From positions 62,001-126,000 of the forward strand of contig JHWR01000007.1 in the NCBI GenBank assembly GCA_000687655.1: 64,000 nucleotides of DNA, in the 5' to 3' direction. The notes beneath the pieces were generated by a model. It did not search any database and was not told where the DNA came from. It was given only the letters and a program-made list of their open reading frames with translations. This stretch comes from Lachnospiraceae bacterium YSB2008 (GTDB lineage: Bacteria > Bacillota > Clostridia > Lachnospirales > Lachnospiraceae). The position numbers and the translations under genes are program-made. Position 1 is the stretch's first letter, and the number at the start of each line of letters is the position of its first letter. Below, piece by piece: positions 36,601-45,139 of the stretch.

Positions 36601-36717
36601 GATATTCTAAGGAATAATCGCTGTGAGCTGGCACAGGGATTCATTTTCGATAAACCGCTTCCGGTTGCTGATTTTGAATCGAAGCTGAATGACGGTTTCC
36701 GATATGAGATTCCATAG
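33649..36717 (+). CDS. tandem PAS-like / GGDEF / degenerate GGDEF / EAL protein
   Basis: 1022-residue soluble protein of cyclic-di-GMP metabolism. Two similar PAS-like sensory repeats (about 20-140 and 155-285; both contain RYE-I-Y--D and a GKDFF motif) precede an intact GGDEF domain (G377-F381, RIGGDEF). A GAF-like stretch (about 470-590) is followed by a second, degenerate cyclase domain (GGDNY at 671-675) and an EAL domain with E797-A-L, LTETTTD, DDFGVGYSS and KVDRSF, all suggesting active phosphodiesterase. It may both make and degrade c-di-GMP under control of the PAS inputs. No membrane segment is seen. RBS is GGGG-rich; the gene is monocistronic. Confidence 0.92.
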   Translation: MGDSLNDNNGYISESDHEIYSNIAGALASRYEAIYYIDKETGNYIQYSASKDYAKLGTTKQGKDFFKDAVNDIRRFVYSDDSERLLKEMNKDRLLTNLSNDGFLSFTYRQLLNNKIQYVSMQIVCPKNDDRHILIGVTNIDSQIRREKAMADEGAIFSEIALALAKRYEVIYLVDINTNEYSEFSASEKYSKLKVGSKGKDFFAETQVNMKRDIYPEDYPMMAYSMQKDHLLESLKDTGKNMLNYRLMLDGRPQYVTLFAVQPNENSETIIIAVANIDTAKRMEENLEEVLDSAMDAANNDALTNFKNKRYYAQTEMTIDKEIEDGKKPEFAILVCDINGLKRVNDRLGHSAGDDFIKDAAQLLTDVFENSTIFRIGGDEFLIILRGEEYKERVKLIDRLKARNRVNYDANKATIAFGMSDFNPDKDLRVQDVFERADAAMYDTKRILKHLYAKEEDRSEIVDSETYSFYKLFGELVSAMTKMDSLDYNMIRQIISDISNMFRLSRGVARLYRNPQEEESGGGETITTTYDLNIKDKQVIFLRIVTSVMSIGTIAVYMAEDEKPLSDVEYSRVELVMRTTLSYLTRNRLRDIVEELTYSDESGFPNFRSFKKYIMKNRMKLGGKVAVRYNLRHFNLVNLEKGRRIGDIVMRGHYEGLKNMIGDHGTVGRLGGDNYVAVFEREQMGNVLSYLSEAPIVYDVHDGRYINVAASVGVYCMPDDFVLTNIGEIMEKIIPAYTAARSGNAEKIVFYDDSLLISREKSMRVQQMFPSALRHEEFLVYYQPKVNIETGELVGAEALCRWKHAGKIIPPVDFIPMLEETSDVCKLDYYVLEHVCRDIRRWIDEGRKAVRVSVNFSRKHMMDADLTESILKIVDRYKVPHDYIEIELTETTTDVEFVDLKRVVNKLQEAGIYTSVDDFGVGYSSLNLIKEMPWNVLKVDRSFLPSNSEDFDNSRSTIFKHLIAMVKEIGLECIVEGVETKEQLDILRNNRCELAQGFIFDKPLPVADFESKLNDGFRYEIP

Positions 36718-36754
36718 AGTAATAATCTATTTTTTGTAAATCAATAAATGAAAT

Positions 36755-36790
36755 AAAGACTGTACAGATCAGATTCTGTACAGTCTTTTT
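36755..36790. terminator. bidirectional rho-independent terminator
   Basis: Perfect 14-bp stem AAAGACTGTACAGA (36755-36768) with TCTGTACAGTCTTT (36775-36788), loop of 6. It lies between the convergent EAL and tatD genes and overlaps the last codons of tatD. Confidence 0.88.
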
Positions 36791-37542
36791 GCATTATCAA
36801 ATGTAATGCTTGCGACTTCTTCTTCATTCATATCTTTGATTCTTGCAATTTCAGCTACTACAAGCGGAAGATATCTCGAATCATTTCGTTCTCCACGATG
36901 AGGAGAAGGTGCAAGATAAGGAGAGTCGGTTTCAAGTACTATATTTTCAATCGGAATTGAAGCAACAGCCCGTTTCAGTTTTTTGGAATTCTTAAAGGTC
37001 AGAACGCCACCGATTCCGAAGTAGAATCCCATCTTTAAAAACTCACGTGCCATTTCCTCAGAATAAGAATAGCAGTGTACGACTCCGCCTATATCTTCAG
37101 CATGCGCCTTTTTCATCAGTTCATATGTATCCTGTGCAGCATCTCTGCTGTGTATGACTATAGGAAGTCCGAGTTCTCCGGCAAGCTCCATCTGGCGGAG
37201 AAACCATTTGTGCTGGAGTTCTTTTGATGGCTCGTCATAGTGATAGTCAAGTCCAATCTCACCTATAGCAACAACCTTGTCGCAGGAATTAGCCAGCTTC
37301 CTTAGTTCGTTTATGGATTCCTCGGTCACTTCATCCACATGGTGCGGAATCACACCGATTGATGCGTAAATATATGCATTTTCTTCTGCAAGTGATACGG
37401 ACATACGGGAGGTTTCCATATCACATCCAATGTTAGTAATATTTGTAACATCTGATGTAGGGATGAGTCTTTTTAGCAGGTCATCTCTGTCTTCATTGAA
37501 AGCATCATCGTCATAATGTGCGTGTGTGTCGAAAATCTTCAT
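36769..37542 (-). CDS. TatD family metal-dependent hydrolase
   Basis: 257-residue TIM-barrel hydrolase, usually a 3'-5' DNase/RNase or D-aminoacyl-tRNA-type deacylase. Metal ligands are complete: DTHAHYDD (HxH), GEIGLDYHYD (Glu), IVIHSRDA (His), GVVHCYS (His) and ETDSPYLAPSPHRGERN (Asp). Length is typical. The physiological substrate cannot be deduced. It stands alone; its stop codon sits in the terminator loop. Confidence 0.92.
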   Translation of the reverse strand: MKIFDTHAHYDDDAFNEDRDDLLKRLIPTSDVTNITNIGCDMETSRMSVSLAEENAYIYASIGVIPHHVDEVTEESINELRKLANSCDKVVAIGEIGLDYHYDEPSKELQHKWFLRQMELAGELGLPIVIHSRDAAQDTYELMKKAHAEDIGGVVHCYSYSEEMAREFLKMGFYFGIGGVLTFKNSKKLKRAVASIPIENIVLETDSPYLAPSPHRGERNDSRYLPLVVAEIARIKDMNEEEVASITFDNAKRLYRI

Positions 37543-37591
37543 TGTATTCCTCTTTTGTTTTTATGGGACAATAATCAAAATAAATGATAAC

Positions 37592-37623
37592 AAAAATGAA
37601 CCGGAACACTTGGCCCCGGTTCA
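37592..37623 (-). terminator. rho-independent terminator of the DUF5684 gene
   Basis: Stem TGAACCGG (37597-37604) with CCGGTTCA (37616-37623); on the minus strand it is followed by TTTTTG. Confidence 0.75.
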
Positions 37624-37662
37624 TCTTAGTCACGTGTAATAAAACACGTTATCCTTATATCA

Positions 37663-38049
37663 CTACTGTGGTCCGATATACTGTGCGCTACCGAAAGCAA
37701 GTATTGGAAGGAAGATTATTGGAAGGAATATAAGTCCTACTGCAAATCCGCCGCCCTTACCAAATGCCTGAGCGAGCTTAACTTCGAAGATAATAGCGAT
37801 AACGAAGTTAACAACAGGAATGAGCATAAGAAGGAATAACCATCCATTTCCCCATGCAATCTTGAACTCGGTATACATGTTGTAGAAAGGAATGAGTGTC
37901 TTCCAACCAGCTTCACCGGCCTTTGTAAAGATCTTCCACATACAAACGATTGAGAATACGATAATAGCGATATAGAAAACGATAGTACCTGTTCCCATTG
38001 CTGCGAACTGAGTCATATCGATATCGCCGTTAGCAAAAGTAGCAAACAT
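37663..38049 (-). CDS. DUF5684 family membrane protein
   Basis: 128 residues with three to four membrane helices (about 20-42, 62-90, 98-118). The KAGEAGWKTLIPFYNMYTEF motif followed by aromatic helices is the DUF5684 signature; these proteins resemble the membrane part of some signal peptidase-like proteins but have no catalytic residues here. Function unknown. It has a consensus-like promoter and its own terminator. RBS GGGAGGTAAAA. Confidence 0.8.
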   Translation of the reverse strand: MFATFANGDIDMTQFAAMGTGTIVFYIAIIVFSIVCMWKIFTKAGEAGWKTLIPFYNMYTEFKIAWGNGWLFLLMLIPVVNFVIAIIFEVKLAQAFGKGGGFAVGLIFLPIIFLPILAFGSAQYIGPQ

Positions 38050-38110
38050 AAACTTTTTACCTCCCTCTTTTTTTTAACAAAAGTTACTGTTTGTCTTCAG
38101 TTACGCCAAT

Positions 38111-38162
38111 AATATAGCAATAATGCATAATATTGTCAAGTTTTTGTATGCAATATGCATAC
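38111..38162 (-). promoter_or_regulatory. promoter with upstream palindrome for the DUF5684 gene
   Basis: On the minus strand: TTGACA (38139-38134), 17 bases, TATATT (38116-38111). A 17-bp palindrome GTATGCA-ATA-TGCATAC (38146-38162) lies just upstream of the -35 and could bind a regulator. Confidence 0.65.
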
Positions 38163-38196
38163 GTGACGTAGATATTACTTCCTTATATAGAGTGTA

Positions 38197-39084
38197 TTAC
38201 GCGAGTTTTTCGCCTGTTATCATCTCATATCCTTCGAGATAGATATTGATTGTCTTTTCAGCTATATCATCAGGAAGCATCCAGTCGTCTGTGCTTGTAG
38301 CTGTGTTTGCATCAGATTTGAGCCAGTCTCTTGCAAACTGCTTATCGAAGGATGGCTGACCGTGGCCCGGCTCATATGTATCTGCAGGCCAGAAACGTGA
38401 ACTGTCAGGTGTGAGCATTTCGTCGCCGAGTACTATATTTCCATCTTCATCAAGTCCGAATTCGAACTTTGTATCAGCTATGATGATTCCGCGTGTAAGT
38501 GCGTAGTCGGCACATTTCTTATAAAGAGCTATTGTGTAGTCGCGAAGCTTCTCTGCATATTCCTCGCCCTTCTCAGGATAGAGCTTCTTAAGAATCTCAA
38601 CTGACTTCTCGTATGAGATATTCTCATCATGATCTCCAAGGTCAGCCTTTGTTGAAGGAGTATATATAGGCTCAGGAAGCTTATCAGATTCCTTGAGTCC
38701 CTCCGGAAGAGTGATTCCGCATACGGTTCCGTTCTCCTGGTAGCTAGCCCAACCGCTTCCTGTTATATATCCTCTTACTATACATTCGATAGGAAGCATT
38801 GTGAGCTTTTTACACTTCATACTGTTTCCGTCGAATTTTTCCTGCCTGAAGTATTCAGGCATTTCATTTACATCTGTTGTGATCATGTGGTTCGGAAGGA
38901 TATCCTCTGTCATATTGAACCAGAACTTTGACATCTGAGTCAGTACGGTTCCCTTCTTATGAATAATGTTTTTAAGTATTACATCGTAGCAGCTGATTCT
39001 GTCTGTTGCGACCATGATGAGACTGTCGCCGGCATCGTAGATTTCTCTGACTTTGCCTTCTTTGATCGGAGTAAAGTTTTCCAT
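38197..39084 (-). CDS. purC: phosphoribosylaminoimidazole-succinocarboxamide synthase
   Basis: Purine synthesis: joins CAIR and aspartate with ATP to SAICAR. The 295 residues carry GKVREIYDAGDSLIMVATDR, IECIVRGYITGSGW, IIADTKFEFG and the DEMLTPDSSRFWP motif, all diagnostic. The long C-terminal extension is the usual bacterial long form. It is monocistronic and divergent from the kinase operon; no purine-type riboswitch was seen in the 147-base gap. Confidence 0.96.
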   Translation of the reverse strand: MENFTPIKEGKVREIYDAGDSLIMVATDRISCYDVILKNIIHKKGTVLTQMSKFWFNMTEDILPNHMITTDVNEMPEYFRQEKFDGNSMKCKKLTMLPIECIVRGYITGSGWASYQENGTVCGITLPEGLKESDKLPEPIYTPSTKADLGDHDENISYEKSVEILKKLYPEKGEEYAEKLRDYTIALYKKCADYALTRGIIIADTKFEFGLDEDGNIVLGDEMLTPDSSRFWPADTYEPGHGQPSFDKQFARDWLKSDANTATSTDDWMLPDDIAEKTINIYLEGYEMITGEKLA

Positions 39085-39161
39085 ATTGTATCACCTCTTG
39101 TATATTTTGTTGAAACTGCCAATAAAGAATAGATGATTTTAGTATATTTTGCAAGAAAATT

Positions 39162-39190
39162 TTGACACTTTGGCCTAAATCAAATATAAT
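39162..39190 (+). promoter_or_regulatory. consensus sigma-A promoter of the kinase/phosphatase/FHA operon
   Basis: TTGACA (39162-39167), exactly 17 bases, TATAAT (39185-39190): a perfect match at both elements, followed 41 bases later by the first kinase ATG. It implies steady, strong transcription of the seven-gene unit. Confidence 0.85.
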
Positions 39191-39231
39191 AATATCGGTA
39201 TCTTGTAATCTTTTTTACGGAGATTTCTGCT

Positions 39232-41781
39232 ATGAATGAAAAATATCCACTTGCGCTGCCGGAGGGTACAGCCCTAGCCGGTCAGTATATAATAGAAAAA
39301 GTTCTGGGGCAGGGTGGTTTCGGTATCACCTATAAAGCTGTTGATCATAATTCAGGTCAGTACGTTGCAGTAAAGGAATTCTTCCCGGACAGTATGGCTA
39401 CGCGAAATGGAACGACGGTCATTCCATTTTCAGGCGAAAGAGGAGAAAGCTATGTCTATGGTAAAGGCTGTTTCCTCCAGGAGGCTGAGACGCTCGCGCA
39501 GTTTATTGGTAACGATAATATAGTCAGAATATTTACTTATTTTGAAGAAAATGGAACGGCCTACTTTGTTATGGAGTATGTCGAAGGAACTTCCTTCGAT
39601 GTCTATATTAGAGAGCATGGCGGAAGACTCAGCTTCGATGAAGCGGCAGCGGTTCTGGTTCCTATTATGGATGCACTCTATGCTGTTCATCAGAAGGGAA
39701 TAGTTCACAGAGATGTTACTCCGGACAATATTTATATAACGAACAGTGGCGTGGTTAAGCTTCTTGATTTCGGTGCTGCGAGATACAGTCTCGGAGATAA
39801 GAGCCGAAGTCTTGATGTAGTTCTTAAACATGGATTTGCTCCTAAGGAGCAGTATACAAGGCGTGGTAAACAGGGACCTTTCACAGATGTTTATTCCCTG
39901 GGAGCAACCTTCTACTATGCTATCACAGGAAAGAGACCTCCTGATTCAGTTGAAAGAATGGATGACGATTCACTCATTCCTCCAAGTAATCTGGGAGCAA
40001 ATATCGGACGTGTTCCTGAACAGGCGATACTGAATGCCCTGAACATACAGCCACAGGACAGATTCCAGTCTATGAAAGCCTTCAAAAAGGCCATGTATGA
40101 TTCTCAGGTTATAGATGCCCAGGAGAAGAATGCATACGGAACAGCTTATTATCCGAATACTCAGGTTCAGCCTAATCAGTTCGCAGGACAGAACGGACCG
40201 GGTTACGGAAGCAGCAGTCTTGGCGGAACATATGGTAACAGTAATGTTCAGCCTGCACAGTATGGCAATGCCGGTGGACAGCCTACTCCATATGGTAACA
40301 GTGCCGGACAGCCTGCACCATACGGAAACAGTGGTTATGACCAGAGGGCGTATGGGCCGAGTCAGCAGGGTGGAAACAGGAATGTAGGTCCAACAACACC
40401 TTATAATGCCGGTCAGACTACACCTTACAACGGTGGTCAGACTACACCATACGGATCGGGTGGTAATCAGGGAAGTTACCCATCAGGTGGTTCGTACGGC
40501 GGTGGAAGTCAGAAGAAGAAGACTAATATTGTTCCTATTATAATAATAGCAGCTTCTGTGTTAGCTGTACTGATAGCAGTAATCATCATAGTTGCTTCCA
40601 AAGCACGTAAGCCGGAACCGACAACGGTTGCCGTGAATACAACGACGGAAACAACCACAGCAACAACAGAAACAACCACAAGTCACCGGGATACGGTTGA
40701 TCCATTCCCTGGCACGACGAGTCCGACTACAGATACTACGACCGAAACTACGACTGAAACTACAACCCAGACCGGAAACAGTGAGACTTATCCGGAGATT
40801 CTTGGAAATGAACCGACGAATCTTGCTAACATGGGGCTTTGTGCAGTAGATGGAAACGGTCAGGAATACGATGCTGATTACAAGGGACAGAGACTTCTGA
40901 AATATGTTGAAAATGGTGATGATGAGGTCCTTGTTTCAGGAAAGTATATATGGAATCTGAGTATCGTTGATAACACTATATACTATATAGGCGGTCGACA
41001 TGCCTATACATGTGGATTGGACGGAAGTAATGATACGTTGATTCCGGAGCTTTCTGCTTACGGTGATGTCGAGAATCTATACGTAACAAAGGATTATTAC
41101 TTTGCACTCAGAGTTGATTCAGCAAGTGATGTATCCAGACTTCTTTGTGTTGAAAGAGGGTCGGGAACTCTGTTATATGAGCTCAAGCTGGACCGCGAAT
41201 ATGACTCTGATGCAGATCTTGGTATGAGACAGGTTACATTTACCGGAGGATGCGTATACTATCTGCTTACTTCTGCTGATGGAATCACATATGACAGCAG
41301 TCAGAAACAGTGCCTTTGGATGCTGCCTGCAGGAGATATGGCTAATTCGACTCCTAAGAAGATAGTTTCATATAACAAACACTGCAGCGAGATAACAGCC
41401 GAAGGTGACTACGTATATTATATGTTCGGTGACAAAGGCCATGGCTACGGACTTGCCATGATCGATATCAAGAACATTGAAATAGTTGGTGATTTTGCGT
41501 TCGACGAGAATACATATGACATGACACATATGGTTGTCAGAGATAAGAAACTTGCATTCTATTCTGAGAACAACGGAACTGTCTCAGTATGTACGGTAGA
41601 TGCTATACCGAATGCCGAAAGCTGGACTATTAATACAATTAAGTCGTTTGAAACAGATGAGGGTTTCTGGGGCCTCACTGTTAAGAAAAATGGATACTAT
41701 ATACTGTCACAGGATTTAGGACTTCAGTACATGGGTCTTGAGGGTGGCGGATATACGATAATATCTGATGTAGATCAGTAA
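39232..41781 (+). CDS. transmembrane Ser/Thr protein kinase with propeller-like outer domain (copy 1)
   Basis: 849 residues. The cytoplasmic Hanks-type kinase (about 18-285) has the glycine loop GQGGFG (26-31), K48, HRD (D161, VHRDVTPDN), DFG (D179) and HGFAPKEQY in the activation segment, so it should be active. A Gln/Gly/Tyr/Pro-rich juxtamembrane linker (about 300-425) leads to a membrane helix (about 435-462), a Thr/Glu stalk (about 470-515) and an outer domain (about 525-849) with repeated VYYLL/IYYIGG strands like DUF5050-type propellers. The outer part probably senses a ligand or wall state. It heads the operon; a paralogue follows after 29 bases. Confidence 0.92.
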   Translation: MNEKYPLALPEGTALAGQYIIEKVLGQGGFGITYKAVDHNSGQYVAVKEFFPDSMATRNGTTVIPFSGERGESYVYGKGCFLQEAETLAQFIGNDNIVRIFTYFEENGTAYFVMEYVEGTSFDVYIREHGGRLSFDEAAAVLVPIMDALYAVHQKGIVHRDVTPDNIYITNSGVVKLLDFGAARYSLGDKSRSLDVVLKHGFAPKEQYTRRGKQGPFTDVYSLGATFYYAITGKRPPDSVERMDDDSLIPPSNLGANIGRVPEQAILNALNIQPQDRFQSMKAFKKAMYDSQVIDAQEKNAYGTAYYPNTQVQPNQFAGQNGPGYGSSSLGGTYGNSNVQPAQYGNAGGQPTPYGNSAGQPAPYGNSGYDQRAYGPSQQGGNRNVGPTTPYNAGQTTPYNGGQTTPYGSGGNQGSYPSGGSYGGGSQKKKTNIVPIIIIAASVLAVLIAVIIIVASKARKPEPTTVAVNTTTETTTATTETTTSHRDTVDPFPGTTSPTTDTTTETTTETTTQTGNSETYPEILGNEPTNLANMGLCAVDGNGQEYDADYKGQRLLKYVENGDDEVLVSGKYIWNLSIVDNTIYYIGGRHAYTCGLDGSNDTLIPELSAYGDVENLYVTKDYYFALRVDSASDVSRLLCVERGSGTLLYELKLDREYDSDADLGMRQVTFTGGCVYYLLTSADGITYDSSQKQCLWMLPAGDMANSTPKKIVSYNKHCSEITAEGDYVYYMFGDKGHGYGLAMIDIKNIEIVGDFAFDENTYDMTHMVVRDKKLAFYSENNGTVSVCTVDAIPNAESWTINTIKSFETDEGFWGLTVKKNGYYILSQDLGLQYMGLEGGGYTIISDVDQ

Positions 41782-41810
41782 ATATATACACAGGCAGGAG
41801 AACAAAAGAA

Positions 41811-44324
41811 TTGAGCGAAAAATATCCACTTGCGCTGCCGGAGGGAACAGCCCTCGCCGGACAGTATATAATTGAAAAAGTTTTAGGACAGGGTGGCTTC
41901 GGTATTACATACAAAGCCGTTGATCATACCTCAGGTCAGAATGTTGCCGTAAAGGAATTCTTCCCGGATGCAATGGCCACAAGAACAGGAACAACAGTAG
42001 TTCCTTTCAGTGGTGAGAGAGGGGAGAGTTTTGAATATGGTAAGGCCTGCTTCCTTCAGGAAGCTGAGACACTTGCCCAGTTCATAGGCAACGAGAATAT
42101 AGTCAGGATATATACATATTTTGAGGAAAATGGAACGGCCTACTTTGTTATGGAATATATCGAGGGAACTTCGTTCGATGTATATATCAAGGAACATGGC
42201 GGAAAGATAACTTTCGATGAAGCGGCTGCAGTTCTTATCCCTATAATGGATGCTCTGAATATAGTTCATTCCAAGGGTATAGTTCACAGAGATGTTACTC
42301 CTGATAATATTTATATAACTAACAGCGGCGTGGTTAAGCTTCTTGACTTCGGCGCGGCAAGATACAGCCTCGGTGATAAGAGCCGAAGCCTTGATGTCGT
42401 TCTTAAGCACGGATTTGCTCCTAAGGAGCAGTATACAAGACGTGGTAAGCAGGGGCCTTATACTGACGTATATTCACTTGGTGCCAGCTTCTACTTTGCT
42501 CTTACAGGCAAGAGACCTCCTGATTCTGTTGAACGAATGGATGAGGATGAGCTTGTTCCGCCAAGTAACCTTGGTGCAAAGATAGGCCGAGTTCCTGAAC
42601 AGGCTATACTGAACGCACTGAATGTTCAGCCACAGGACAGATTCCAGACCATGGCAGCCTTCAAAAATGCCATGCTCGGCGCGCAGGTCATAGACGCACA
42701 GGAGAAGGCGGCAGCGGGTACCAATACAGCATTATATAACAACCAGTTTGGTGGCGGCGGCTCCTATGGTGATCAGACATCATATGGAAATCAGCAGACA
42801 TCATATGGAAATCAGCAGACATCATATGGCGGCCAGCAGAATTCATACGGCGGCCAGCAGAACTCGTATGGCGGCCAGCAGAATTCATACGGTGGCCAGC
42901 AGAACTCTTATGGCGGTGGTTCATACGGCAGTCAGTCAGGATCATATCCCGGTGGACAGAATACACCATATGGTTCAGGCGGCGGCAGCTACAGTAGTAG
43001 TCAGAAGGGTTCATATAACGGCGGCGGCAACTATCCGAATAAGACTGTTGCGGCAAAGAGCAGTTCAAGTAAGAACAATGGACTTATGATAGGACTTATC
43101 ATAGGTGGAGCGGTTCTGGCGGCAATAATCATATTTGTCGTAATAATTGCCGCATCGAGTAGCAAGAAGAAACAGGAAGCAAAGAATACAACGGAGTATA
43201 CTACTCAGGCTACAACAACCGCTACCGATGACACTACATATACAACAACTGAAGCTGACACTACAGATACAACTACGGAAGCAACGACTGAAACGACTAC
43301 GGAAGCAACCACGGAAGTGGCAACCGGTGATATGTATCCGGATATATACGGTGTTCCGGATAATATCTGCTATGGTGGACTGCTTGCTTTCTCAAGTGAC
43401 GGTCAGGAGTTCGATATAGACAGAAAGAACAGTCGAATTCTTAAGTACGTTTCCGGCGGAGACGATATAGAAATAGATTCCGGAAGCAATGTATTTGCCC
43501 TCAGTGTTGCAGGAAGCAGACTGTACTACATAAAGAATAATGTTGCATGGTCCTGTAATCTTGATGGAACCGGAAAAGAGATGGTACCTGAACTTCTCAG
43601 TTTCTCTGATCTTGAGCAGTTATATGTATCAGATGATTATTTCTTCGCTTACAGATGTAGTTCCAGTAAAAGAGTCAGCAGACTTGTTCAGGTTTCAAGA
43701 ACCACCGGAAAGACCGTAGGTGAAATGATATTCGATTACGAGTCTAACGGCGACGAATTTATAGGAAGCTATTTATTCACACTTAATGGAGGATATCTCT
43801 ATTATATAGGCAAATCTTCAGACGGAAGGACATATAATTCTTCTGAACAGAACAGGCTCTGGAGAATCCCTCTCGGAAATCTGGGCGGCACTCCTGAGGA
43901 TACAAATGTCAGGATCAAGTGCGACTGTGAGGAGGTTATTTCTAACGATGATTATGTTTTTATCCTCTGTGGAACTCATTACAATGCGTCGGAGATAGTG
44001 GCTGTTTCACTTTCGGATTTCTCAATAGTGAACGACGCACTTTGGGACAGCAATACGTACACATTCTCATATCTGAATGTAAGAAATGGACAGCTTGCTC
44101 TTATAGGATATGAAGGGGGCAAAACCGGTATATATACTATAGATATTTCCTCATCAATGACGAATTGGACTGTAGTAAAGTATGCTCCTCTTGATGATCT
44201 TGGATTCTGTTTCGATCTGAATGTGATAAAGAATGGATTTTTCATTGCAACAACAGAAAGAGGAACGGTGTTTATCCCTGATGAAGGAAATAACTTCGTA
44301 TATATTGGCGAAGATGATAATTGA
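41811..44324 (+). CDS. transmembrane Ser/Thr protein kinase with propeller-like outer domain (copy 2)
   Basis: 837 residues with the same layout as copy 1: kinase (18-285; K48, D161, D179 all kept, VHRDVTPDN identical), low-complexity linker with six SYGxQQ(T/N) units (21-bp DNA repeat at 42780-42905), membrane helix (about 422-450), TTE stalk (about 460-505) and outer strand-rich domain (about 515-837). The kinase parts are nearly identical in protein and DNA, whereas linker and outer domains have diverged, so a tandem duplication was followed by change of the sensor. Start is TTG with GGAG ten bases upstream. Confidence 0.92.
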   Translation: MSEKYPLALPEGTALAGQYIIEKVLGQGGFGITYKAVDHTSGQNVAVKEFFPDAMATRTGTTVVPFSGERGESFEYGKACFLQEAETLAQFIGNENIVRIYTYFEENGTAYFVMEYIEGTSFDVYIKEHGGKITFDEAAAVLIPIMDALNIVHSKGIVHRDVTPDNIYITNSGVVKLLDFGAARYSLGDKSRSLDVVLKHGFAPKEQYTRRGKQGPYTDVYSLGASFYFALTGKRPPDSVERMDEDELVPPSNLGAKIGRVPEQAILNALNVQPQDRFQTMAAFKNAMLGAQVIDAQEKAAAGTNTALYNNQFGGGGSYGDQTSYGNQQTSYGNQQTSYGGQQNSYGGQQNSYGGQQNSYGGQQNSYGGGSYGSQSGSYPGGQNTPYGSGGGSYSSSQKGSYNGGGNYPNKTVAAKSSSSKNNGLMIGLIIGGAVLAAIIIFVVIIAASSSKKKQEAKNTTEYTTQATTTATDDTTYTTTEADTTDTTTEATTETTTEATTEVATGDMYPDIYGVPDNICYGGLLAFSSDGQEFDIDRKNSRILKYVSGGDDIEIDSGSNVFALSVAGSRLYYIKNNVAWSCNLDGTGKEMVPELLSFSDLEQLYVSDDYFFAYRCSSSKRVSRLVQVSRTTGKTVGEMIFDYESNGDEFIGSYLFTLNGGYLYYIGKSSDGRTYNSSEQNRLWRIPLGNLGGTPEDTNVRIKCDCEEVISNDDYVFILCGTHYNASEIVAVSLSDFSIVNDALWDSNTYTFSYLNVRNGQLALIGYEGGKTGIYTIDISSSMTNWTVVKYAPLDDLGFCFDLNVIKNGFFIATTERGTVFIPDEGNNFVYIGEDDN
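42780..42905 (+). repeat. six 21-bp tandem repeats in the kinase linker
   Basis: Units begin at 42780, 42801, 42822, 42843, 42864 and 42885 and encode SYGNQQT (twice) then SYGGQQN (four times). Third-position differences show that the repeat is partly aged; copy 1 of the kinase lacks the regular array. Confidence 0.9.
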
Positions 44325-44374
44325 TACTAAAGACAGATAAAATGTCTTACATATAATAAAGGAGGTATATTAAT

Positions 44375-45124
44375 ATGGCATTAGTGGAGTGTGCAAATGG
44401 ACACCTTTACAATACTGACCAGTATGCATCATGCCCTTACTGTGGCGGAACTATGAACCGCGTAGAGTTCGGATATGGTGGAGACAGTAGTATAGGTAAG
44501 ACTGCTCCAGCCGGTTTCGGAGCTACAGCAGCACCATCGGGGTATGGTGCAACAGCAGCACCATCAGGCTACGGCTATGGGGGAGGCGGATACGCACCGG
44601 GACCTGAGTATGGCGCAACAGTAGCACCTGCAAGCTATGGGTATGGGGCACCCGGAGGATTCGGTGGTGGCGAAGATATAGGTGCAACAGTAGCACCGTC
44701 AAGCTACACTGATTCACAGAAGCAGGAGACATCAGACGAGGATACAGGTAAGACTGTAGCAGTTCTGAAGAAGAGTCTCAACGTTGATCCTGTTGCAGGA
44801 TGGATCGTATGTATTGAGGGAACAGATAAGGGTAAAGATTTCCGCATCCTGGCTAAGAATAACAGTATTGGCCGTAGCGAGAAGATGGATATCTGTATCA
44901 AGGGTGACACGACTATATCTCGTGAGAATCATGCCAAGATAGCTTATGACGTTAAACACAATACATTTCATCTTATACCTGCCGACAGCACGAACAGCAT
45001 TTATCTGAACGGCGAGCCTGTATATGTTCCTACAGTTCTCGAAGCAAATGATGTTCTGGAGTTCGGCGAGAGCAAATTCATGTTTGTGCCTTTCTGCAGT
45101 GAGAAATTTACATGGCAGAGTTAA
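44375..45124 (+). CDS. zinc-ribbon / FHA domain protein
   Basis: 249-residue cytoplasmic protein. Residues 1-30 form a putative zinc ribbon (C6...H10...C20PYC23). A Gly/Ala/Tyr-rich segment with ATxAPSxYG repeats (about 45-115) contains many Thr residues that could be phosphorylated, including a DEDTGKTVAV stretch (about 122-131). The C-terminal FHA domain (about 150-245) shows SIGRSEKMDICI, TISRENHAKI and NSIYLNGE and should bind phospho-Thr. In the operon it is the natural reader of kinase output. RBS AAGGAGG. Confidence 0.88.
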   Translation: MALVECANGHLYNTDQYASCPYCGGTMNRVEFGYGGDSSIGKTAPAGFGATAAPSGYGATAAPSGYGYGGGGYAPGPEYGATVAPASYGYGAPGGFGGGEDIGATVAPSSYTDSQKQETSDEDTGKTVAVLKKSLNVDPVAGWIVCIEGTDKGKDFRILAKNNSIGRSEKMDICIKGDTTISRENHAKIAYDVKHNTFHLIPADSTNSIYLNGEPVYVPTVLEANDVLEFGESKFMFVPFCSEKFTWQS

Positions 45125-45139
45125 TAATGGAGTTATGAT

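Noticed and set aside
42780-42905. Regular 21-bp repeats as a CRISPR array
   Set aside because: There are no spacers; units are contiguous, in frame and encode SYGxQQ(T/N) in the kinase linker.
42688-43068. 126-codon frame on the minus strand
   Set aside because: It mirrors the kinase linker repeats; composition (H, R, S, M repeats) is an artefact of the coding repeat on the plus strand.
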